From MPNP01 sp963668325 (GTDB lineage: Bacteria; Pseudomonadota; Alphaproteobacteria; Rhodobacterales; Rhodobacteraceae), in the NCBI GenBank assembly GCA_963668325.1, contig OY764222.1, positions 62,001 to 126,000 of the forward strand: a stretch of DNA of 64,000 nt, read 5' to 3'. A program made the translations under genes and the position numbers. Shown in pieces: positions 50,109-59,944 of this stretch (its first letter is position 1; every line of letters starts with the position of its first letter). The notes under the pieces are model-generated. The model was given only the letters and a program-made list of their open reading frames with translations. It was not told the DNA's origin and did not search any database.

Positions 50109-51469
50109 CTTGCACAAATCAAATGATTATAGGAACCAAACACATTCCCCTCAACCAGACCGGCTTCGGGAAGTTTATTACCAAACGAGTCCTCCACCTG
50201 AAAGAGGTTTTTACTTCCTCCTGAAACCTTAAGGGCAGAATAATGAAACTCATGCCCCAGAAATTTGCCTTGGTAAATGGGATTCGGCAAGGCCGCAAAT
50301 CGTCTGTATCCCAATTGAAGCTTCGGTTTTTGGAAGGAGGTGACATGTTTCAAGAACCCCAACATCCGATGTGATTCCCCTTTCGAATCTTCGATAGCAT
50401 CACCAAGAACCATAAATCCACCACATTCCCCATAAATCAGAGCATTCCTGGCCCTGGCATTGTTCATATCGGCCAAAAATTTGGCGTTGCCTGTTAATTT
50501 TGGCAAGTGAAGTTCTGGATAACCACCCGGTAAAAAAACTGCATCCGCCTCCGCATCTGGGCCTTCATCGGCAAGTGGTGAGAAGGGTAGAATTTTTGCT
50601 CCCTTATCCCGCCAGTAATTTATCAAGTGGGTATACAGGAAAGCAAAGGCTTTATCGTGGGCTACGGCAATATTTTGACCCAATGGTTTAATCCCGACAT
50701 GGGGTTCAGGTTTACCTGGGAAGGTAACCTCTGATGTATTGTTCAAAATTGCCTCTATCTGTACCGTTGCTTCGATCTGGTCACTAACCATTTCAATAAA
50801 TTCTTCTATTTCGGGATTTTCACTAGGCAGTACCAAACCAAGATGTCGTTCGGGAATATTGAACTCGGGCTTATTGGGAATCCAACCCAGCAAACGCACT
50901 CCATGTGTTTCCAGACTTTCCTTTGCCCCAGTTAAGTGTCTTGTTGAGCCTATTCTATTCAGGATAACTCCAAGAAGTTTGGTCTCGGGCCGGGCGTTTA
51001 TCAAACCCAATGGAGCCAAGGCTACCGAGTGAAATTGTTTGCTGGCATCCACCACCAATATTACTGGAAGCGAAAGGAGTTCTGCCAGGTCGGCAACACA
51101 CCCCCTACCCCCCTTGCCGCCGCCATCAAGAATACCCATAGCCCCTTCAACGAGTAAGATATCTCCAGTGCCTGAAAACCCTTCCTTGGAAGGGACATTA
51201 GCCAAGGATTTAACTAATCCTGCGTTCATTGCCCAGCCATCAAGATTTAAGGAGGGTCTCCCACTGGCGACATGGTGAAACAATGGATCAATATAATCGG
51301 GACCGGATTTTGCTGGATAAACGGCATACAGTCTCTTGCGAAGGGCACGGAGCAATCCTAAGGTAAAAATGGTTTTTCCAGCCCCGGAAGTAGGTGCTGA
51401 GATGATAATTCCCTTAATCTGAAATCTCCTCTTGAGCTTCTCCAGATATATTTTCGTTGATATGTCCAA
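50096..51469 (-). CDS. cobB: Cobyrinic acid a,c-diamide synthase CobB/CbiA
   Basis: About 440-457 residues. The N-terminal dethiobiotin-synthetase-like ATPase has S-A-P-T-S-G-A-G-K-T near 24-33. The C-terminal class I glutamine amidotransferase has the nucleophile in Y-G-E-C-G-G-F near 355 and a late catalytic His. It amidates the a and c side chains using glutamine and ATP. The start is unclear. The only ATG/GTG/TTG available is TTG at 51469, well inside cobA. An ATT at 51418, directly overlapping the cobA stop, has a strong AAGAGGAG ideally placed upstream and yields the expected start I-K-G-I-I-I-S-A-P. Confidence 0.92.
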   Translation of the reverse strand: MDISTKIYLEKLKRRFQIKGIIISAPTSGAGKTIFTLGLLRALRKRLYAVYPAKSGPDYIDPLFHHVASGRPSLNLDGWAMNAGLVKSLANVPSKEGFSGTGDILLVEGAMGILDGGGKGGRGCVADLAELLSLPVILVVDASKQFHSVALAPLGLINARPETKLLGVILNRIGSTRHLTGAKESLETHGVRLLGWIPNKPEFNIPERHLGLVLPSENPEIEEFIEMVSDQIEATVQIEAILNNTSEVTFPGKPEPHVGIKPLGQNIAVAHDKAFAFLYTHLINYWRDKGAKILPFSPLADEGPDAEADAVFLPGGYPELHLPKLTGNAKFLADMNNARARNALIYGECGGFMVLGDAIEDSKGESHRMLGFLKHVTSFQKPKLQLGYRRFAALPNPIYQGKFLGHEFHYSALKVSGGSKNLFQVEDSFGNKLPEAGLVEGNVFGSYNHLICASQEE

Positions 51470-52295
51470 GCAGGTTCAAACCAGTTGCCATACTGGGATT
51501 TATAACCTTGTTGAGGATTCTGTGGAAAGGAACATTACTTCCAATGCATATTATTGCCGGGGCTTTCAAACCATGGCTTTGAACATCTTCTACGGCATTG
51601 GAAAGTGTGGTTTCCAGGACAATTTGGTCTTTTAGGGTAGCATTGGATACAACTGCAACAGATTCACTAGGGTCCCGGCCAAAATCCAAAAGCTTGGCAA
51701 CAATTTGTGGAAGATTTTTCATGGCCATGTAAATAACCAAGACCTGACCACCTTTGGCACATAATTCCCAATTGATTGCACTAGGGGTTTCGCCAAATTG
51801 GTCATGACCTGTTAGAAACGTTATACTTTGGTTTGTTTCCCGATAGGTGAGTGGTATGCCGGCATAAGCCATAGCTCCGACTCCAGCTGTTATACCTGGG
51901 GTTATTCGAATGGGGATGTTTTCCTTGGCTAGAAACAATGCCTCATCTCCTCCTCGTGCAAAAATAAAAGGATCTCCGCCCTTGAGGCGTACTACCTTTT
52001 TTCCCCTTTTGGAGTACTCTACCAATTTCAGGGAAATATCTTTTTGATTGATTGAAGGCTTACCTCCTCTTTTACCCGAGAATACTTTCTCGGCATCATC
52101 CCGACAAAAATCAAGAATTGTCGGGTTAACCAAAGCATCGTATACAATGACATCTGCCTGGTGCAATGCATAAATGGCATGGAGGGTCAGAAGTCCCGGG
52201 TCGCCTGGACCAGCCCCTACCAACCAGACCAATCCCTGAGGAAATAAAGCTGGTTCAAAACCAGACTTCTTAATAATGTCCTGCAAATCCTGCAT
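51414..52295 (-). CDS. cobA: Uroporphyrinogen-III C-methyltransferase CobA (SUMT)
   Basis: 293 residues, a single-domain SUMT without the CysG oxidase part. V-G-A-G-P-G-D-P-G-L-L-T-L near 26-38, V-R-L-K-G-G-D-P-F-I-F-A-R-G-G-D-E near 100, and I-T-P-G-I-T-A-G-V-G-A near 125 are diagnostic. It makes precorrin-2, the entry to corrins and siroheme. The minus-strand pair cobA-cobB interrupts the otherwise plus-strand cluster. ATG 52295 is a clear start. Confidence 0.95.
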   Translation of the reverse strand: MQDLQDIIKKSGFEPALFPQGLVWLVGAGPGDPGLLTLHAIYALHQADVIVYDALVNPTILDFCRDDAEKVFSGKRGGKPSINQKDISLKLVEYSKRGKKVVRLKGGDPFIFARGGDEALFLAKENIPIRITPGITAGVGAMAYAGIPLTYRETNQSITFLTGHDQFGETPSAINWELCAKGGQVLVIYMAMKNLPQIVAKLLDFGRDPSESVAVVSNATLKDQIVLETTLSNAVEDVQSHGLKAPAIICIGSNVPFHRILNKVINPSMATGLNLLGHINENISGEAQEEISD

Positions 52296-52328
52296 GGCTT
52301 AAACTGTAAAATAAAATAAAAAAAGAAA

Positions 52329-52649
52329 TTAGTATCTAAATATTTCTGTGAGAATCGCTGAAACCTTCAAAGCAGTATTGGGATGAATTTTTCCCACTTT
52401 CTTGAACAGCCTTTGTTTGTCAACAGTTCGGATTTGATCAAGAGCAATTTCCCCATTCTTGCCTTGAAAATTGGTTTGAACCCTAGTTGGCAAATCTCGA
52501 ATTTTTGTAGTCATCGGTGCAATAATGACGGTTTTTAATCCCTGGTTCATCTGATCAGGTGAGACAACTAGACAAGGCCGTGTTTTGTTTATTTCTGATC
52601 CTTTTGTTGGATCAAGCGAAATCAAATATACATTAAAGCGATTTACCAT
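52329..52649 (-). CDS. mazF: MazF/PemK family mRNA interferase toxin
   Basis: About 106 residues. The PemK fold is recognised by N-R-F-N-V-Y-L-I-S-L-D-P-T-K-G-S-E-I, K-T-R-P-C-L-V-V-S, the mid-chain I-I-A-P-M-T-T-K and L-D-Q-I-R-T-V-D-K-Q-R near the end. The conserved Arg and Thr of the active site are in place. It would cleave mRNA at short motifs. The ATG at 52649 is preferred; a GTG at 52655 is also open. It overlaps the antitoxin gene by seven bases. Confidence 0.93.
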   Translation of the reverse strand: MVNRFNVYLISLDPTKGSEINKTRPCLVVSPDQMNQGLKTVIIAPMTTKIRDLPTRVQTNFQGKNGEIALDQIRTVDKQRLFKKVGKIHPNTALKVSAILTEIFRY

Positions 52650-52891
52650 TCCCACTCATCGTTATCAAAGCTATTGGTAAGGGTTTCATCAATCAGAATT
52701 TCCTGATCATTGGGTTTCACTTTGGCAAATGCTTCAGCCCAACCACTGCGTGGTTGTTCTGGCTTAGCAATTACAATTTTGTTGTTTTTTATTTCAATAG
52801 AAACAACATTGTCAATTTGGCACTCCCTCAAAAATGTTGCTGGAATAATTATGCCTTTAGAATTGCCTATTTTTGTCAAGGTAGTATTCAT
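52643..52891 (-). CDS. mazE: MazE-like AbrB-type antitoxin
   Basis: 82 residues. The SpoVT/AbrB DNA-binding start is T-L-T-K-I-G-N-S-K-G-I-I-I-P at 3-16, followed by an acidic, toxin-wrapping tail ending D-N-D-E-W-E-W. It neutralises MazF and represses the pair. It is the upstream gene of the operon, as usual. The pair sits between cobA and cbiD, separating two halves of the cobalamin cluster. Confidence 0.93.
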   Translation of the reverse strand: MNTTLTKIGNSKGIIIPATFLRECQIDNVVSIEIKNNKIVIAKPEQPRSGWAEAFAKVKPNDQEILIDETLTNSFDNDEWEW

Positions 52892-53176
52892 AAACAGCTC
52901 CTTATTTGTTAGTACTTAATTATAACAATAAAATATAAATTTCAAGATCTAGGGATTAGCTATAAATCATTATAAGGATTAGAATAAGACCCACCCTAAA
53001 TTAGAAGTATCCAAGGAAGATTAGGCTTTTGCAGGATCCCTTCAGTACCATTTCCTTATCAAAATCGTACGTTAATTTCAGATTTTCAATAATTCTACAG
53101 TAATAGGCAGTTTTGTTATCTTTAGAAAAAATCTGTTATGCTAAATGACCATAGTTCAAATACATACTTCGCTAAT

Positions 53177-53188
53177 GGAGTGCACTCC
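53177..53188. promoter_or_regulatory. Perfect 12-bp palindrome upstream of cbiD
   Basis: GGAGTGCACTCC lies 48 bases before the cbiD ATG, in the 345-bp gap 52892-53236 between mazE and cbiD. The gap otherwise holds no gene and no cobalamin-riboswitch-like element; a TATGCT near 53138 could be a promoter -10. The palindrome may be an operator for the second block of cobalamin genes. Confidence 0.35.
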
Positions 53189-53236
53189 TATATGCCTTCC
53201 AAATTAATCCATTGTTTGCTTTCGTTCTGAACTGAA

Positions 53237-54316
53237 ATGAACAAAACCAAATTAAGGACTGGTTACACTACTGGGGCTTGTGCAACCGCTACAGCCGTCT
53301 CGGCCTTTTGTGCTCTCGTAACCGGACGGTGGACAGATCCAATTTCCATAAAGCTTCCCAAGGGAGAAATGGCTTCCTTCAAACTATGTGAAAAGGAAAT
53401 TCAAACCAACTGGGCTATGGCTGGAACCGTTAAGGATGCTGGGGATGACCCAGATGTAACTCATGGTGCTGTCATCCGGGCAAAAGTTTGGTTTGATCAT
53501 TCTGTTGAGGGCCTAAAGTTCAAAGCAGGTCCAGGGGTTGGGACGGTCACCAAACCCGGGTTGCCCATTGGAGTAGGCGAACCAGCAATTAATCCAGTCC
53601 CCAGGAAAATGATTGCCGAAGGAATCAATCACCTTGCCAGGGAATACAGAGTAGAACCCAATGTTGTGGTAGAAATATCTGTCCAGAATGGGGAGAAACT
53701 TGCTCTTCAGACATGGAATCCCCGACTGGGGATAATTGGGGGTATCTCCATATTGGGCACGACCGGCATTGTTCGTCCCTACTCTTGTTCGGCCTGGATA
53801 GCTTCAATCCATATGGGAATTGATGTGGCCCGGGCCAATGGAGCAACCCATGTAGTTGGCTCAACGGGCTCGGTTTCTGAGGTGACCGCCCAAGAGTATT
53901 TTCAATTGCCTGATTGGGCTATGCTGGATATGGGCGACTTTGTTGGTGGATTGTTGAAATACCTGCGTCGAAATCCACTGCCACATCTTACGGTTGCTGG
54001 AGGTTTTGGTAAAATTTCAAAACTCGCCAATGGTGCAACTGACCTTCATTCCAAACGGTCACAAGTAGACTTCAATTTTCTAGGCAAGATTGTCGCAGAA
54101 TTTGATCCCTCAACTTCACCGCAAGCCTTGGCGGAAATCAGGAATGCCAACACAGCCAACCAGGTTTTGGAAATTTATGGAGAAACAATTGCCCAACCTA
54201 TTGCCCTAAGGGCAAGGCAAGTTATCCAGAAAAAACTAAATCACCCTGATATTCATACTGATGTGTTAATAGTTAACAGGGAAGGAAAAATAGTTTCCTC
54301 AACCCATTCATCATAA
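53237..54316 (+). CDS. cbiD: Cobalt-precorrin-5B C1-methyltransferase CbiD
   Basis: 359 residues. The N-terminal hallmark L-R-T-G-Y-T-T-G-A-C-A-T-A-T-A is at 6-20, and G-P-G-V-G-T-V-T-K-P-G-L-P-I-G-V-G-E-P-A-I-N-P is near 97-119. It methylates C1 in the early-cobalt route. The late-cobalt counterpart CobF is not in the window, so CbiD likely fills that step. First gene of the second plus-strand cobalamin block. Confidence 0.95.
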   Translation: MNKTKLRTGYTTGACATATAVSAFCALVTGRWTDPISIKLPKGEMASFKLCEKEIQTNWAMAGTVKDAGDDPDVTHGAVIRAKVWFDHSVEGLKFKAGPGVGTVTKPGLPIGVGEPAINPVPRKMIAEGINHLAREYRVEPNVVVEISVQNGEKLALQTWNPRLGIIGGISILGTTGIVRPYSCSAWIASIHMGIDVARANGATHVVGSTGSVSEVTAQEYFQLPDWAMLDMGDFVGGLLKYLRRNPLPHLTVAGGFGKISKLANGATDLHSKRSQVDFNFLGKIVAEFDPSTSPQALAEIRNANTANQVLEIYGETIAQPIALRARQVIQKKLNHPDIHTDVLIVNREGKIVSSTHSS

Positions 54317-54335
54317 GGGTTATCTCTCAATTATC

Positions 54336-55085
54336 ATGAAGGTATTGGTTCTAGCAGGAACAGAAGAAGCTCGAAAGCTTTGTCATGAATTAAGGAAAAC
54401 CGAAGGTTTGGAGGTCGTTGCTTCCTTGTTTCAGGAAACCCTCAACTCAACCTATCCTGTACCAGTAATAACTGGTGGTTTTGGCGGTGTTGAAGGCTTG
54501 ATCGAATATATACAGAATGAAAATATACATTTGCTCATTGATGCCACCCATCCCTTCTCTGAAAAAATCAATTCTAATGCTCTTTCAGCTGCCCGAAAGA
54601 CCAGAACGGAGTATATCCGGTTGATCAGACCAAAATGGGAAGCGGGCTCCAATGATCGCTGGTTGGAATTTCCAACCCTACCGCAAGCTTGTCAAAATAT
54701 ACCTCACAATTCCAGGATATTTGCTGCACTTGGAGGAAAAAATCTAGGTGACATCATTGACGAAATCGAAAATATATTGCGTTCATCAAAAATTTTCTTG
54801 CGGGTAATGGAAATTCCCACATTTGAACTTTCACCAAATTGGGTAATGTTGGATTATAACCTTCCAATTACTCTGGAGAGTGAAAGGAATTTACTAATCA
54901 AACTTAAAATTACCCACATCTTATGTCGCAACTCCGGTGGTAAAGTCAGTAGACTAAAACTGAAAGCCGCCGCTGAATTGGGATTGGACGTTTTTATGGT
55001 TGATAGACCTGGCCGTTTGGAAGGTTATTCGAACTCTCAAACCTACCCAACGGTAGAAGCGCTCTTGCAATCTAGATTTGCATAA
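54336..55085 (+). CDS. cobK: Precorrin-6A reductase CobK/CbiJ
   Basis: 249 residues. The start K-V-L-V-L-A-G-T-E-E-A-R-K-L is the typical NAD(P)-binding strand and loop, and D-A-T-H-P-F-S-E-K-I is near 68-77. C-R-N-S-G-G is near 195. It reduces one double bond of precorrin-6A. It lies 19 bp after cbiD and is followed by cobW after 64 bp. Confidence 0.93.
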   Translation: MKVLVLAGTEEARKLCHELRKTEGLEVVASLFQETLNSTYPVPVITGGFGGVEGLIEYIQNENIHLLIDATHPFSEKINSNALSAARKTRTEYIRLIRPKWEAGSNDRWLEFPTLPQACQNIPHNSRIFAALGGKNLGDIIDEIENILRSSKIFLRVMEIPTFELSPNWVMLDYNLPITLESERNLLIKLKITHILCRNSGGKVSRLKLKAAAELGLDVFMVDRPGRLEGYSNSQTYPTVEALLQSRFA

Positions 55086-55149
55086 CCCAATAACCTATTT
55101 GAATCGAATTAGGACATTTTGAAACTTCACACAATACAAAAAGGCATCA

Positions 55150-56199
55150 ATGGCAAAAATACCAACCACAATAATTACCGGTTTCCTTGGTGCCGGCAAA
55201 ACTACTTTAATCCGAAACTTGCTTGAACGAGCCGAAGGTAAGCAAATTGCCCTGATTATAAATGAGTTTGGTGATCTTGGTATTGATGGGGAAATTCTAA
55301 ATCATTGCGGCATAGAAGATTGTGATGAAAGTGGAATTATTGAACTAACCAACGGGTGTATCTGCTGTACAGTGGCTGAGGATTTTACACCTGCCATGGA
55401 GCAGTTGATCAATCGGAACCCACAACCAGATCATATTATCATTGAAACCTCAGGACTCGCTCTTCCCCAACCATTAGTCCGGGCTTTTAATTGGCCTGAA
55501 ATTAGGTCCAAGGTTTCAGTTGATGGGGTCATTGTTGTGGTCGATGCTCCAGCTATCCTGTCAGGTCAATTTGTGGCCGATAGGGAAGCCATTGAGAGGC
55601 AAAGGAAGGAAGATGAAAATCTCAGTCATGAAACTCCTTTATCGGAACTCTTTGAAGACCAGTTGGTTTGTGCCGATCTGGTGGTTGTCAACAAGACCGA
55701 CCTGATTTCCGAGGATCAGGTGGAAGGCTTATTAGCTGAAATCGTCAAGGCTTCCCGGGACGGCACCAAAGCCATTAAGTCCCGAATGGGCCAGGTTAAT
55801 CCAAAAATCATCCTGGGATTGGGCATAGGTTCCGAACAGGATATTGGTGCCAGGCAAGAAATTCATCATTTCCATGGGGAGGATGGTGAAGAAGATCACG
55901 ATCACGACGATTTTGAGAGTCTGGTGTTAAAATTACCTCCAATAGCCAAACCTGAAGAATTTAGGAGATCCCTACGAGAAGCCATAGTCGAACATAACCT
56001 ATTGCGAGTCAAGGGATTTGGTGCTGTTGAAGGATCATCGATGCGAATGGTAATTCAAGCAGTGGGTCCCAGAATAGACAGTTATTTTGATCGTCCCTTC
56101 AATGGTGATGAGCCCAACGAAACCCGATTGGTAGTAATAGGAGAAACAGGAATCAATCAAGCTGAATTGTGTAAAATGTTAGATTGTGTAGCTGTATAA
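55150..56199 (+). CDS. cobW: CobW family GTPase metallochaperone
   Basis: 349 residues. The G3E GTPase P-loop is G-F-L-G-A-G-K-T-T near 11-19. The metal-binding CxCC motif is N-G-C-I-C-C-T-V near 74-81, with N-K-T-D near 178. A short acidic, His-rich stretch (D-H-D-H-D-D) is near 253. A C-terminal CobW domain completes it. It is thought to deliver Co2+ to the CobN chelatase, and it directly precedes cobN, as in other aerobic clusters. Confidence 0.95.
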   Translation: MAKIPTTIITGFLGAGKTTLIRNLLERAEGKQIALIINEFGDLGIDGEILNHCGIEDCDESGIIELTNGCICCTVAEDFTPAMEQLINRNPQPDHIIIETSGLALPQPLVRAFNWPEIRSKVSVDGVIVVVDAPAILSGQFVADREAIERQRKEDENLSHETPLSELFEDQLVCADLVVVNKTDLISEDQVEGLLAEIVKASRDGTKAIKSRMGQVNPKIILGLGIGSEQDIGARQEIHHFHGEDGEEDHDHDDFESLVLKLPPIAKPEEFRRSLREAIVEHNLLRVKGFGAVEGSSMRMVIQAVGPRIDSYFDRPFNGDEPNETRLVVIGETGINQAELCKMLDCVAV

Positions 56200-56203
56200 T
56201 TGA

Positions 56204-59200
56204 ATGCATATCCTTTCCACAACTTCTGGCCAGATAACCGATGGTAATGAACCTGTTGACCCTGATCACCTTCCTGCAGACCTGATTTTCCTCTCTACGG
56301 CTGATACCGATCTTGCCATCCTATCTCAAGCCAGCAGGAGATATACGGATAATCCTGATTTTGTACGGTTAGGGCAACTCGCCTGGCTTACTCACCCCTA
56401 CTCAGTCGATTTGTATCTGGAAAAAACAGCAACAAGATCGAAACTGGTAATTATCCGAGCCTTGGGTGGTATTTCATATTGGCAATATTGTCTGGAACAA
56501 TTTTCCATCCAATTAAAGGATGCAGGTTGTACGTTCATCGTGTTGCCTGGGGATGACAAACCTGACCCAGAACTATTGTCCTTATCCAACATACCCAAAC
56601 ATCATTGGGAAAATCTTTTTGGGTACTTATTGGAAGGAGGATTGAACAATGCAGATAACTTCCTCAAATACTGCCGTCACCTTCTTTACCAGGAACCCAT
56701 CCCGGCTTTGCCTTCCCAGGAGTTGAAAAATGGGATTTACTATCCTGATACAGCTTATTTGGGATTCGAAGATCTCCGGCAAATCTGGAATCCTGACTGG
56801 CCAGTAGCTACCATAGTATTTTATCGTGCTTTATATATTAACGGTAATACCAGGCCAGTTGAAAAACTTATCGCTGGTTTGAAAGATAAAAGGATAAATG
56901 CCCTTCCAATCTTTGTTTCTTCACTAAAAGATAAGGTCTCAGAAGCTTTTTGTGAGGATCTGTTTCGTAAATCCCAACCAGATATTGTCCTGAATCTTAC
57001 TGGTTTTGCCCTGGGTAAGATTTCCAAGGGAATTGATTGGGAATCGACTATACTGGACAAAATCAATAAACCTGTTCTTCAGGTAGTCCTTGGTTCGGCC
57101 GATAAAGTTTCATGGCAAGAAAATTCCTTTGGGTTACCACCACGGGATATAGCAATGTTTGTCTCACTCCCGGAAATAGATGGGAGGGTCTTATCAAGAG
57201 CCATCGCATTTAAGACTCAATCAAAAACAAATCCCAATACCCAATATTCTGTCAATCTTCATGAAGTTACACCTGATCGATTGGATTTTGTATGTGAATT
57301 GACCAGCAATTGGATTACCCTTGGTCAAACCAAACCCCAGGATAAAAAATTGGCCCTGATTTTGGCCAACTACCCCAACCGAGATGGTCGATTGGCCAAT
57401 GGTGTAGGACTGGATACCCCAGAATCTGCAGCCCTTATCCTTGATAGCCTAAAAGAGGCCGGGTACAAAATAACCAATTACCCCAAAACTTCTGCCGAAC
57501 TTATGCACATTCTCGTGCAGGGTCCAACTAATGATCTTGCCAAGATCAAGATGACTAAAACCTCACCCCGCCTTTCCATCAAGGATTACAAAAAATATTG
57601 GGAACAGTTATCGCCCAAAATAAAAAAAGAAGTTGTTGATCAGTGGGGACCCCTTGAGAACGATCCTTTTCTGGTTAACGCCGATTTTGTTTTACCTCTT
57701 CATATATTTGGCAATGTGGTATTAGGTATCCAACCGGCAAGGGGATACAATATAGACCCCAAGGATACCTACCATAGCCCCGATCTTGTTCCGCCCCATA
57801 ATTATTTTGCCTTTTATTTCTGGATTCGAAAACAATTTGGTGCACATGCAATAATCCATCTTGGTAAACATGGTAATCTCGAATGGTTGCCTGGGAAATC
57901 ACTGGCCTTGTCCGAGGACTGCTATTCGGAAGCAACCCTTGGGCCCACACCCCATTTTTATCCATTTATCATCAATGATCCTGGCGAAGGAACACAAGCC
58001 AAAAGAAGAGCTCAGGCAGTAATTATTGATCACTTGACCCCACCACTTACCCGAGCTGAATCCTATGGTGTTTACAGGGATTTGGAAATACTGGTGGATG
58101 AATATTATGAGGCTCTGGGACTTGATACCAAAAGGACAAAATTTCTGGAACAGCAAATTTTGGCAACTATGTCCAGAAGTAGTCTTGAAGAGGATATTGG
58201 CATTGATTCACCTGACAGCACCATAAATAAATTACAAAAACTTGATGCGTATCTCTGTGAGTTGAAAGAGCGTCAGATCCGGGATGGTTTGCATGTTTTT
58301 GGTAAATCTCCTCAAGGTGTACAGGAACGTGATTTAGTGGCATCACTCCTTAGAGTACCCAGGAACAAGGGCGACGGGCAAGATTCATCCTTTCTCAGGA
58401 GCTTGGCCAGAGATTTTGGTTTTTCGGATGATTTCGATCCATTGGATTGTGACCTTGCTGAAAAATGGCAAGACAGCAAGCCGCCTGTGCTGGCAAACCT
58501 CTGTAGTGATAGCTGGCGAACAAATGGTGATACGGTAGAAAGGCTTGAACTATACTTCTTACAACTGATTGAAGGTAAGGAAAAAGTCGGCAAGCATACA
58601 GCCGAAGTCATTTCCTATGCCAAGGATATGCTTCAACCCCTTCTGAGATCTTGTGGGAGACTGGAAACCGAAGGGCTAATGCAGTCATTGAATGGTGAAT
58701 TCCTGTGCCCGGGCCCGTCCGGTGCACCGTCAAGAGGGCGAGTTGATATACTCCCTACCGGTAGAAATTTTTATTCCGTTGACAGTAGATCCATCCCAAC
58801 CAGAACAGCTTGGACACTCGGTTGGAAATCGGCCAATTTGCTTATAGAGCGATATGTCCAGGATAAGGGAGACTGGCCTAGAAAAATGGCCCTTACTGCC
58901 TGGGGCACATCAAATATGAGAACCGGTGGTGATGATATTGCCCAGGCCCTGGCCCTGATGGGGGTATCACCCCAATGGGATGACTACAGTGGACGAGTTA
59001 CCGGTTTTGAAATTCTTCCATATACTGTTTTGGGAAGACCAAGGGTGGATGTAACCTTAAGGGTTTCAGGTTTCTTTCGTGATGCCTTCCCATCTCAAAT
59101 TGATCTTGTCGCCAATGCGGCAAGAGCAGTCATGAACCTGGATGAGCCTGAGTTTTATAATCCCGCGGCAAACTGTTTCAAAAATGACCTTGACAAGTTG

Positions 59201-59944
59201 GGCAAAACCAGAGCAGGCTTCCGCGTTTTTGGTTCCATGCCAGGCTCCTATGGAGCCGGGTTGCAATCGCTGATTGATGAACAACTCTGGAATAACCGGG
59301 AAGATTTGGGACAGGCCTACCTGGAATGGGGTAGTTTCCCCCTTGGTCATGAGGCTGACGGTAAAAAGGACTTGGAAACCTTTACGCATAGATTGGGCGA
59401 AATTGATACGGTCGTTCAAAACCAAGACAATTATGAGCATGATGTTCTTGACAGCGATGACTATTATCAATTCGAAGGTGGGATTGCGGCCGCCATTGAA
59501 AAAATCAGGGGATCTCAACCCACGATTTTCCATAATGATCATTCTCGGCCGGAACGACCAGTGATCAGAACCCTGGAGGAGGAAATTGGTCGAGTGGTCC
59601 GTTCAAGAGCAGTTAACCCCAAATGGCTTGATGGGGTAAAAAGGCATGGTTACAAAGGAGCTTTTGAAATCGCTGCCACCGTCGATTATCTTTTTGCCTT
59701 TGCCGCAACTACGGGTGCTGCTAAATCATATCATTTTGATCTGGCTTATGCAGCCTATCTTGAAGACGATGCAACCAGAAAATTCATTGAAGAAAAAAAC
59801 CCGGATGCGTTAAAGGACATTGCCAAAAGGTTTCTTGAGGCCATGGAAAGAAATCTCTGGCAACCAAAATTGAATTCCACAAGGAATTTGCTGATGAATA
59901 TATTAAACTTATACTCGGCTGAGGAGAAAACTGATGAGTTCTGA
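56204..59944 (+). CDS. cobN: Cobaltochelatase subunit CobN
   Basis: 1246 residues, the large magnesium-chelatase-H-like subunit. Motifs such as H-L-G-K-H-G-N-L-E-W-L-P-G-K near 550, I-I-N-D-P-G-E-G-T-Q-A-K-R near 588, and R-V-D-V-T-L-R-V-S-G-F-F-R-D near 948 are diagnostic. With CobS and CobT it inserts Co2+ into hydrogenobyrinate a,c-diamide, using ATP (late-insertion route). CobS and CobT are not in this window. It starts five bases after cobW and overlaps cobO by 11 bases. Confidence 0.96.
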   Translation: MHILSTTSGQITDGNEPVDPDHLPADLIFLSTADTDLAILSQASRRYTDNPDFVRLGQLAWLTHPYSVDLYLEKTATRSKLVIIRALGGISYWQYCLEQFSIQLKDAGCTFIVLPGDDKPDPELLSLSNIPKHHWENLFGYLLEGGLNNADNFLKYCRHLLYQEPIPALPSQELKNGIYYPDTAYLGFEDLRQIWNPDWPVATIVFYRALYINGNTRPVEKLIAGLKDKRINALPIFVSSLKDKVSEAFCEDLFRKSQPDIVLNLTGFALGKISKGIDWESTILDKINKPVLQVVLGSADKVSWQENSFGLPPRDIAMFVSLPEIDGRVLSRAIAFKTQSKTNPNTQYSVNLHEVTPDRLDFVCELTSNWITLGQTKPQDKKLALILANYPNRDGRLANGVGLDTPESAALILDSLKEAGYKITNYPKTSAELMHILVQGPTNDLAKIKMTKTSPRLSIKDYKKYWEQLSPKIKKEVVDQWGPLENDPFLVNADFVLPLHIFGNVVLGIQPARGYNIDPKDTYHSPDLVPPHNYFAFYFWIRKQFGAHAIIHLGKHGNLEWLPGKSLALSEDCYSEATLGPTPHFYPFIINDPGEGTQAKRRAQAVIIDHLTPPLTRAESYGVYRDLEILVDEYYEALGLDTKRTKFLEQQILATMSRSSLEEDIGIDSPDSTINKLQKLDAYLCELKERQIRDGLHVFGKSPQGVQERDLVASLLRVPRNKGDGQDSSFLRSLARDFGFSDDFDPLDCDLAEKWQDSKPPVLANLCSDSWRTNGDTVERLELYFLQLIEGKEKVGKHTAEVISYAKDMLQPLLRSCGRLETEGLMQSLNGEFLCPGPSGAPSRGRVDILPTGRNFYSVDSRSIPTRTAWTLGWKSANLLIERYVQDKGDWPRKMALTAWGTSNMRTGGDDIAQALALMGVSPQWDDYSGRVTGFEILPYTVLGRPRVDVTLRVSGFFRDAFPSQIDLVANAARAVMNLDEPEFYNPAANCFKNDLDKLGKTRAGFRVFGSMPGSYGAGLQSLIDEQLWNNREDLGQAYLEWGSFPLGHEADGKKDLETFTHRLGEIDTVVQNQDNYEHDVLDSDDYYQFEGGIAAAIEKIRGSQPTIFHNDHSRPERPVIRTLEEEIGRVVRSRAVNPKWLDGVKRHGYKGAFEIAATVDYLFAFAATTGAAKSYHFDLAYAAYLEDDATRKFIEEKNPDALKDIAKRFLEAMERNLWQPKLNSTRNLLMNILNLYSAEEKTDEF

